Shown here: positions 43,670 to 48,523 of the stretch, in pieces | Position numbering within the stretch: position 1 is the first letter of the stretch | How the letters are laid out: each line of letters begins with the position of its first letter | Assembly: GCA_902623415.1 (NCBI GenBank) | Contig: CACNTU010000004.1 | Location: 1 to 48,523 of the forward strand | Direction of reading: 5' to 3' | DNA length: 48,523 nt | Source of the DNA: an uncultured Pelagibacteraceae bacterium | Lineage (GTDB): Bacteria; Pseudomonadota; Alphaproteobacteria; Pelagibacterales; Pelagibacteraceae | Program-made: the position numbers and the translations under genes | Notes under the pieces: model-generated | Told to the model about the DNA's origin: nothing | The model's database searches: none | The model's input: the letters and a program-made list of their open reading frames with translations, nothing else

Positions 43670-44686
43670 ATGACGATACTTGTTACTGGCGACTCTGGTT
43701 ATGTTGGAACAGTTTTATGTAAACAACTTTTAAATAATGGTCATAAAATAACTGGACTAGATTTAGATTTTTTTCTAGAAAACGATCTTATTTTATACAA
43801 TAGAGAGTATAAGAGGTTGAAAAAGGATATTAATGAAATTCACGAAGATGATCTTAAGAATATTGAAACTATCATTCATTTAGCAGGATTATCTAATGAT
43901 CCTCTTGGAGAACTAAATGAAAAATTGACATACAAAATAAATTTTGATGGGACTATAAATTTAATTGAAAAAGCAAAAATAGCTGGAGTTAAAAATTTTT
44001 TATACGCATCTACACAAAGTGTATATGGAATATCAGAAAATATTGAAAATGAAATTACTGAAGACTCGAAAAATATTCAACCAATAACTGCTTACGCAAA
44101 AAGCAAATATAAAGCAGAACAGATAATGCTAAAAAAAAAATCTGAAAATTTTAGAGTTGTAATTTTTAGGCCTGCAACAGTCTTTGGGCCTAGTGTAAAC
44201 TTTAGAAGTGATATAGTTTTAAATAATTTAGTAGCATCAGCATATTTATATGAAAAATTAATTATACAATCTGACGGCAAACCATGGAGACCGTTATTAC
44301 ATGTAAATGATATGTGTCAATTTTTTATTAAATCTATTGATAAAGCTGATAAATTAAATGGTGAAACTATAAATTTAGGCTATCCTGGATATAATTTCCA
44401 GGTAGTAGATTTAGCTAATAAAGTTAAAAAAATTATTCCAAAAGCTAAAATAATTATAGAGAATAAAAAAATAGATAATAGAACATATAAAGTAAGTTTT
44501 GATAAAGCTTTTAAATTATTTAAAGATGAAATTAACTTTGATTTAAATATAGAAAGGTCAATCTCTGAATTAGTAAATTATTTTGATAAAGTAAAATCTA
44601 ATAAAGAAATGTTTGAAGGAAGAAAGACAATAAGAATTAAACAATTAAAATATTTAATTGAAAATAAAAAGTTTTTAAATAAATAA
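43670..44686 (+). CDS. NAD-dependent sugar epimerase/dehydratase (extended SDR)
   Basis: The 338-residue protein begins ILVTGDSGYVGTVLCKQLL, has IIHLAGLSNDPLGELNEKL, the Ser in YASTQSVYGI near 119-125, Tyr-x3-Lys in YAKSKYKAE near 146, and RPATVFGPSVNFRSD. WRPLLHVNDMCQFF and INLGYPGYNFQ are typical of the substrate half. It opens the rightward run SDR, RmlC-like, SDR, hddC-gmhB, hddA, GT. By position it is likely to work on the GDP-heptose made by that set or on its 4-keto derivative. The exact reaction (4-epimerase, dehydratase or reductase) is not readable from sequence. Confidence 0.78.
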   Translation: MTILVTGDSGYVGTVLCKQLLNNGHKITGLDLDFFLENDLILYNREYKRLKKDINEIHEDDLKNIETIIHLAGLSNDPLGELNEKLTYKINFDGTINLIEKAKIAGVKNFLYASTQSVYGISENIENEITEDSKNIQPITAYAKSKYKAEQIMLKKKSENFRVVIFRPATVFGPSVNFRSDIVLNNLVASAYLYEKLIIQSDGKPWRPLLHVNDMCQFFIKSIDKADKLNGETINLGYPGYNFQVVDLANKVKKIIPKAKIIIENKKIDNRTYKVSFDKAFKLFKDEINFDLNIERSISELVNYFDKVKSNKEMFEGRKTIRIKQLKYLIENKKFLNK

Positions 44687-44699
44687 TTAGCATCATTAA

Positions 44700-45230
44700 A
44701 TGAAATTTATTAAACAAAAAATTAAAAATCTTTACTTAATTAAACCTTCACCATTTAAAGATAAAAGAGGAATTTTTAGAAGAAATTTTTGCTCTAATTT
44801 ACAGAAAAAAAATCAACTAAATGGTAATGTAAGACAAGCAAATATTTCTGAAAATTTTAAAAAACTCACGTTGAGAGGATTTCACTATCAAAAATATCCC
44901 TACGGAGAAGATAAAACACTATGCTGTATCAAGGGTGAAATTTACAATGTCACAATAGATTTAAGGAAAAATTCAAAAACATATAAAAATTGGAAAGGTT
45001 TTTATCTAAACGATAAAAATAGATATTTGGTCCATATACCTAAAGGTTGTGCAAATGCTTTTTTAACACTTAAAGACAATACTATAGTTCACTACTATTG
45101 CTCTCAAAATTATAATCCAAAAGCTGAAAAAGGTATAAGATATAATGATAAAAAATTTAATATTAAATGGCCAAAAAAGCCAAATATAATATCTAAAAAA
45201 GATCTAAAACATAAAGATTTTTCAGAATAA
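44700..45230 (+). CDS. RmlC-like sugar 3,5-epimerase
   Basis: The 176-residue cupin protein matches the dTDP-4-dehydrorhamnose 3,5-epimerase family. DKRGIFRRNF near 21-30, RGFHYQ with the catalytic-base His62, KGEIYNVTIDLRKNSKTY near 78-94, and Tyr138 in YCSQNYNP, followed by KGIRYNDKKFNIKWP, are all in order. At the conserved P-x-G-x-A-H-G-F the protein reads PKGCANAF, with Asn in place of His. No rmlA, rmlB or rmlD lies in the window, so dTDP-rhamnose synthesis is not implied. Relatives in Campylobacter act on GDP-4-keto-6-deoxyheptose; the neighbouring heptose genes make that the better hypothesis. It lies 13 bases after the SDR gene. Confidence 0.82.
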   Translation: MKFIKQKIKNLYLIKPSPFKDKRGIFRRNFCSNLQKKNQLNGNVRQANISENFKKLTLRGFHYQKYPYGEDKTLCCIKGEIYNVTIDLRKNSKTYKNWKGFYLNDKNRYLVHIPKGCANAFLTLKDNTIVHYYCSQNYNPKAEKGIRYNDKKFNIKWPKKPNIISKKDLKHKDFSE

Positions 45231-45236
45231 TTTCTA

Positions 45237-46112
45237 ATGAGAATACTTTTAACAGGTGGTACTGGCTTCATTGGAAATGAGCTCTTACAAATATTGCAAA
45301 ATAAAAAAAATAAAATTCTTATTCTTACAAGAAAGTCTATTAAGAATAAGAAAAATTTAGAATTTTATAAATGTGATTTTTTTAAACCTAAATCTTATAC
45401 AAAAAAAATAAATGAATTTGATCCAAATATTGTGATACATTGCTTGTGGTATGGTATTCCTGATTTAGGAAAAATAAATAGTAATTTAAATTATAAATAT
45501 TCTAAAATTTTCTTTAAAAATATTTTAAAACTTGAAAGTTTAAAACAAATACTTGTTAGTGGTAGCTGTTTTGAAATAAAACTCAAAAATGGAAAAAAAA
45601 ATGAAAATTGTCATACAGACTATAATAGTTTTTTCGCAGCTGCAAAAATTAAAATCTATAATTTTCTAAAAAAAAATATTCAAAAAAAACATAAATTATA
45701 TTGGCTAAGAATATTCTATGCATACGGCCCTAATCAAAGAAAACAATCATTAATCCCATATATAATAGATTGTCTAAAAAAAAATAAACCAATAAATATA
45801 AAAAATCCTAATAATTGCTTAGATTTTATCTTTGTCAAAGATATAGCAACATATTTTAAAAAAATAATCAGTTTGAGTCCTCCATCAGGAATATACAATG
45901 TAAGCACTGGATCTTGTGTTAGAATATTTAAAATATTTCAAATATTAAAAAAATTGATTAACAAAAAATACACATACAACTTGTCTGCTAATTCTAGAAA
46001 TTCAATATCTTTTTTTGGTAGTAATAAAAAAACCATTAAGAAAGTTTTTTTTAAACCAAAATACAATATTCAGACGGGACTTAAAAAAACAATACAAAAT
46101 TTAAATGATTAA
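45237..46112 (+). CDS. Divergent NAD-dependent SDR, catalytic Tyr replaced by Phe
   Basis: The 291-residue protein has the NAD loop LLTGGTGFIGNELLQIL, NIVIHCLWYGIPDLG near residue 64, a Ser in SGSCFEI near 108-114, and RIFYAYGPNQRKQSLIPY plus DFIFVKDIATYF as in sugar-nucleotide SDR enzymes. At the Tyr-x3-Lys site it reads NSFFAAAKIKIY, so Phe133 stands in place of the catalytic Tyr with Lys137 retained. This may mean a reductase using another proton donor, a non-catalytic partner, or a shifted Tyr (Tyr141 is close). It is 6 bases after the RmlC-like gene and overlaps the fused hddC-gmhB gene by 8 bases. Confidence 0.72.
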   Translation: MRILLTGGTGFIGNELLQILQNKKNKILILTRKSIKNKKNLEFYKCDFFKPKSYTKKINEFDPNIVIHCLWYGIPDLGKINSNLNYKYSKIFFKNILKLESLKQILVSGSCFEIKLKNGKKNENCHTDYNSFFAAAKIKIYNFLKKNIQKKHKLYWLRIFYAYGPNQRKQSLIPYIIDCLKKNKPINIKNPNNCLDFIFVKDIATYFKKIISLSPPSGIYNVSTGSCVRIFKIFQILKKLINKKYTYNLSANSRNSISFFGSNKKTIKKVFFKPKYNIQTGLKKTIQNLND

Positions 46113-47295
46113 ATTAGCTGTTATACTTTGTGGCGGTTTAGGTAAAAGATTGGGGAACTTAACAAAAAATACACCAAAAGGCATGATCAGAGTTTCCAAG
46201 AAACCTTTTTTAGAGCATTTATTAATTCAATTAAAAAAAAATGGTATTTCTGAGTTTATTTTTCTAGTTGGTTTTAAATCTGAGAATATCCAAAATTACT
46301 TTGGTAATGGAAAAAAATTTGGAGTTAAAATAAATTACTCCTACTCAAATTTAAAAACTGAAACCTTAAAGAGAATTTATCATGCGAAGTCCCTTATAAA
46401 AAAAGATTTTCTGCTATTATATTCTGACAACTACTATCCACTAAATTTAGACAAATTATTTAGATTCTATAAAAAAGAAAATAAATTAATCTGCCTAAAT
46501 TTATGCAAAAAAACACCAGGAAATTTCATCTTTAAAAGTAACAAAGTTATTTATTCAAAAAAAAGAAGTAATAAACTTACACATGTAGAAATAGGATATT
46601 CAATATTTAATAAAAAAATCGTTAAAGAGATACCTGATGTAAATAAATCTTTAACATTTTTTTTGAAACAAATGTATTTAAAAAAAAAAGTATCATATTT
46701 TAAAAATTATCATAGTTATTTAAGTATTGGAGATAGTCAAAGATTAGCTTTAACTAAAAAGTATTTTAATAATGATAAAATTATCTTGATTGATAGGGAT
46801 GGTACTTTAAACAATAAAGTGAAGGGTAAAAGATACATTACAGACGAAAAAGAAATTAGTCTAAACTTAAATCTTATTAATATTTTAAAAAAATATAAAA
46901 AAATAAAATATATTTGTATTACCAACCAAGCTGGGATTGCAACAGGAGATCTAAGTAAAAATAAATTAAATAAAATCAATTCAAAATTAAATGAATTATT
47001 GAAAAAAAAACAAATATCTTTAAAGAAAATATTTATATGTGAAGAACATTTCTTATCCGATTCTTTTCAAAGAAAACCTAATCCAGGTATGTTTTTAGAG
47101 GCAGCAAAAAAATTTAAATTTTTATTAGATCAAACTATATATATTGGAGATGATAAAAGAGATGTTATGGCTTCTTATAATGCTTCTACTGACTGCTATT
47201 TTTTAGGAAAAAAACTCTCAAATATAGTTGAAAAAAAAAATTTAATTAAAATTCCAATAGAAAAATATATAAAAATTAAAAATGATAAAAAATAA
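46105..47295 (+). CDS. Fused heptose-1-phosphate guanylyltransferase (HddC-like) and heptose bisphosphatase (GmhB-like)
   Basis: The 396-residue protein has two domains. Residues 1 to about 220 are a nucleotidyltransferase, with LAVILCGGLGKRL at 4-16, TKNTPKGMIRVSKKPFLEHL after it and LLYSDNYYP, as in HddC-type sugar-1-phosphate guanylyltransferases. Residues from about 225 are a HAD-IIIA phosphatase like GmhB, with IDRDGTLN at 229-236 (nucleophile Asp230, acid Asp232), CITNQAGIATG, KPNPGMFLEAA and YIGDDKRDV. The first HAD hydrolyses heptose 1,7-bisphosphate and the other domain adds the nucleotide. Fusion places two consecutive steps in one protein. It overlaps the SDR upstream by 8 bases and hddA downstream by 14 bases. 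Confidence 0.88.
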   Translation: MIKLAVILCGGLGKRLGNLTKNTPKGMIRVSKKPFLEHLLIQLKKNGISEFIFLVGFKSENIQNYFGNGKKFGVKINYSYSNLKTETLKRIYHAKSLIKKDFLLLYSDNYYPLNLDKLFRFYKKENKLICLNLCKKTPGNFIFKSNKVIYSKKRSNKLTHVEIGYSIFNKKIVKEIPDVNKSLTFFLKQMYLKKKVSYFKNYHSYLSIGDSQRLALTKKYFNNDKIILIDRDGTLNNKVKGKRYITDEKEISLNLNLINILKKYKKIKYICITNQAGIATGDLSKNKLNKINSKLNELLKKKQISLKKIFICEEHFLSDSFQRKPNPGMFLEAAKKFKFLLDQTIYIGDDKRDVMASYNASTDCYFLGKKLSNIVEKKNLIKIPIEKYIKIKNDKK

Positions 47296-48268
47296 AGATT
47301 TAATTATAACTAGGACCCCTTTAAGAATTTCTTTTTTTGGAGGTGGTACAGATATTCCATATTTTTTTAATAAAGAATTTGGACAAACATTTAGTGTTGC
47401 TATTAATAAGTATGTATATGTCATAATTAAAACTCATAATAATTATGATGAAAAATATAGAATAAATTATTCTAAGACAGAAAATATAAATAGTTTAAGT
47501 TTGATGAAAAATATGAGGGTTAAATCAATCTTAAAATATTTTAAAATAACCAAACCGCTCTATATTAGTACTATATCTGATATACCAGCAAATACTGGGC
47601 TTGGTTCATCTAGCGCTTTTACAGTTGGTTTGATTAAAGCAATTTTAGTTTTAAAAAATAAAAAAATGTCTAGAGAGAAAATTGCAGATTTAGCATTTAA
47701 AATTGAGCACTCACTTAAAGAAGATCTAGGAAAACAAGATCAATTTATTTCATCCTTAGGTGGAATAAGACATCTAATATATAAAAAACATTCAACTGAA
47801 ATTAAAAATAACTCTATATTAAAAAATCAAATAGAAAAAATATTAAAAAATAGTTTTTTAATTTACACAGGACAAAAGAGACAATCTAAAAATATTTTAA
47901 AAAAACAAAAAAAAAATTTTAAAAAAAATTTCTATAATTTAGTTCAACTTAAAAATAATGTTGATAAATTTATAAACTTATTAAAAAAAAATAAAGACAT
48001 AAAATCAATAGGATATTTATTCGATAATAGTTGGAAATTAAAAATAAAACTTAGTGATAATGTATCCAATACGAAAATAAATAAATTATATGACAATCTG
48101 TTAAATAACGGATGTTATGGAGGTAAACTATTGGGAGCTGGCAATGGTGGATTTATTTTTATGATAATTAATAATAAAAGCAAAAAAAAAATCTTAAATA
48201 AATTTAAAAATTATAAAATTTTTCAACCTAAAATAGATTATCATGGATCAGTTATACTCAAAAAATAA
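47282..48268 (+). CDS. hddA: GHMP kinase, HddA-like (D-glycero-D-manno-heptose 7-phosphate kinase)
   Basis: The 328-residue protein begins IITRTPLRISFFGGGTDIPY (GGGTD at 20-24), the start shared by HddA-type GHMP kinases, and has the ATP loop TGLGSSSAFTVGL near 104-116, HSLKEDLGKQDQFISSLGG with the catalytic-region Asp near 145-163, and GGKLLGAGNGGFIFM near the C-terminus. HddA phosphorylates D-glycero-D-manno-heptose 7-phosphate at C1 to give the alpha-1,7-bisphosphate, the branch leading to GDP-heptose. Length is normal. It overlaps the fused hddC-gmhB gene by 14 bases and the next glycosyltransferase gene by 26 bases, indicating coupled translation. Confidence 0.87.
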   Translation: MIKNKDLIITRTPLRISFFGGGTDIPYFFNKEFGQTFSVAINKYVYVIIKTHNNYDEKYRINYSKTENINSLSLMKNMRVKSILKYFKITKPLYISTISDIPANTGLGSSSAFTVGLIKAILVLKNKKMSREKIADLAFKIEHSLKEDLGKQDQFISSLGGIRHLIYKKHSTEIKNNSILKNQIEKILKNSFLIYTGQKRQSKNILKKQKKNFKKNFYNLVQLKNNVDKFINLLKKNKDIKSIGYLFDNSWKLKIKLSDNVSNTKINKLYDNLLNNGCYGGKLLGAGNGGFIFMIINNKSKKKILNKFKNYKIFQPKIDYHGSVILKK

Positions 48269-48523
48269 AACTACTATAGTTGTGGTAACATTTTTAAGTG
48301 ACAGTATAATTGATAAATGTATCCAAAACTTAGGAAATAAATACAAAATTATTGTTGTAGAAAATTCAAACAGAAGATCCTTTAAAGAACATATTGAAAA
48401 TAAATTCAAAAAGAAAGGCACTTGGGTAAATGAGAGTGGTAGAAAAGGCATGACAAATCAATTAAAAAAAAAAAAATTTAATATTTATGTAATTAATTCT
48501 GATGGTCATAAATTTGATGAAAA
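48243..48523 (+). CDS. Family 2-like glycosyltransferase (partial, runs off the right edge)
   Basis: The first 93 residues are present. The start TTIVVVTFLSDSIIDKCIQN and then KIIVVENSN are typical of GT2 enzymes of surface glycan clusters. Beyond that, the GT2 pattern G-x-N-x-G-x-x-x-x-x-N-x-G is only vaguely matched (GRKGMTNQ), and YVINSDGH takes the place of the usual I-L-N-P-D strand. The stretch may be truly divergent, or a base error near the end of the sequence may have shifted it. The ATG overlaps hddA by 26 bases. A heptosyltransferase-type role is possible by position only. Confidence 0.55.
   Translation, partial: MDQLYSKNKTTIVVVTFLSDSIIDKCIQNLGNKYKIIVVENSNRRSFKEHIENKFKKKGTWVNESGRKGMTNQLKKKKFNIYVINSDGHKFDE

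Larger units (their letters stand above)
17038..48523. other. SAR11-type hypervariable region 2, surface polysaccharide gene block (right end not in window)
   Basis: From the 5S gene to the window end nearly every gene is a glycosyltransferase, nucleotide-sugar enzyme, polymerase/ligase or glycan modifier. The DNA is visibly poorer in GC than the left 17 kb and the coding strand switches eleven times, unlike the long co-directional runs to the left. No integrase, transposase or repeat is seen. Location beside an isolated 5S gene matches HVR2 of Pelagibacter genomes, so I expect the 23S gene on the minus strand beyond the right edge. Confidence 0.8.

Noticed and set aside
17038-48523. CRISPR array, insertion sequences, integrase, prophage or JUMPStart/ops element in the variable region
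   Set aside because: Looked for spaced repeats, transposase or integrase motifs and GGCGGTAG; none found. The only GGCGGTT-like text is inside the hddC coding sequence.

Overview
The window looks like a SAR11 (Pelagibacterales, Alphaproteobacteria) chromosome segment. It is very AT-rich and tightly packed: many start and stop codons overlap, and no gene-free stretch exceeds about 110 bases. It carries alphaproteobacterial markers: a TrcR/DUF1013 regulator, a 36-residue aa3-type oxidase subunit IV beside the split three-gene pnt transhydrogenase, and zapA next to 5-formyl-THF cyclo-ligase. It also contains a lone 5S rRNA gene with no 16S or 23S beside it, and a sugar and polysaccharide region starts directly next to the 5S. 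That is the known layout of SAR11 hypervariable region 2 (HVR2), which lies between the 23S and 5S genes.

Layout. (1) 1-3077, minus strand: coiled-coil protein, zapA, 5-FCL, ymdB-like phosphodiesterase, yebC and the start of an unusual phage-type ruvC, almost without gaps. (2) 3131-10190, plus strand: tkt, gap, pgk and class I fba, followed by thiE, efp and suhB. This is a compact gluconeogenic/pentose-phosphate cluster. (3) 10225-11377, plus strand: rpmE, trcR, rpsU and initiator tRNA. rpsU has no ATG, GTG or TTG start and seems to begin at ATT behind a GGAGG Shine-Dalgarno. It has its own putative promoter and lies 5 bases before tRNA-fMet. (4) 11488-13141: a two-gene sugar mini-island (UDP-glucuronate epimerase, methyltransferase) just after the tRNA. 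(5) 17024-13142, minus strand: 5S rRNA, rpmJ, aa3 subunit IV, pntAA, pntAB, pntB and a transaldolase-family gene in one gapless run. A near-consensus promoter for the 5S lies across the stop codon of the first HVR2 gene. (6) 17038-48523: HVR2, about 31 kb of surface glycan genes with eleven strand switches. The right end is cut inside a glycosyltransferase.

How HVR2 genes may work together. gmd and fcl make GDP-4-keto-6-deoxymannose and GDP-L-fucose. A DegT-fold enzyme with His in place of the PLP lysine (ColD/RfbH type) could make a 3-deoxy sugar from such an intermediate. A WecA/MraY-like transferase would load the first sugar phosphate on lipid. Several GT2 and GT4 enzymes and up to three GT-C-like membrane proteins would extend the chain, and an O-antigen ligase/polymerase-like protein would finish it. 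An OafA-type O-acyltransferase, an AsnB-like amidotransferase, FkbM and class I methyltransferases, a GMC oxidoreductase and a PhyH-like dioxygenase could decorate it. The right end holds a D-glycero-D-manno-heptose set: GmhA-like isomerase, HddA-like kinase and a fused HddC-GmhB protein. RmlC-like and SDR genes interleave with these and could convert the GDP-heptose to a deoxyheptose. No Wzx flippase, Wzz or GDP-mannose synthesis gene is in the window.

The points most worth a second look are the rpsU/initiator-tRNA initiation module, the 5S promoter embedded in a hypervariable gene, the His-type dehydratase, the heptose cassette, and a 53-residue Tat-like microprotein hidden beside the GMC oxidoreductase.
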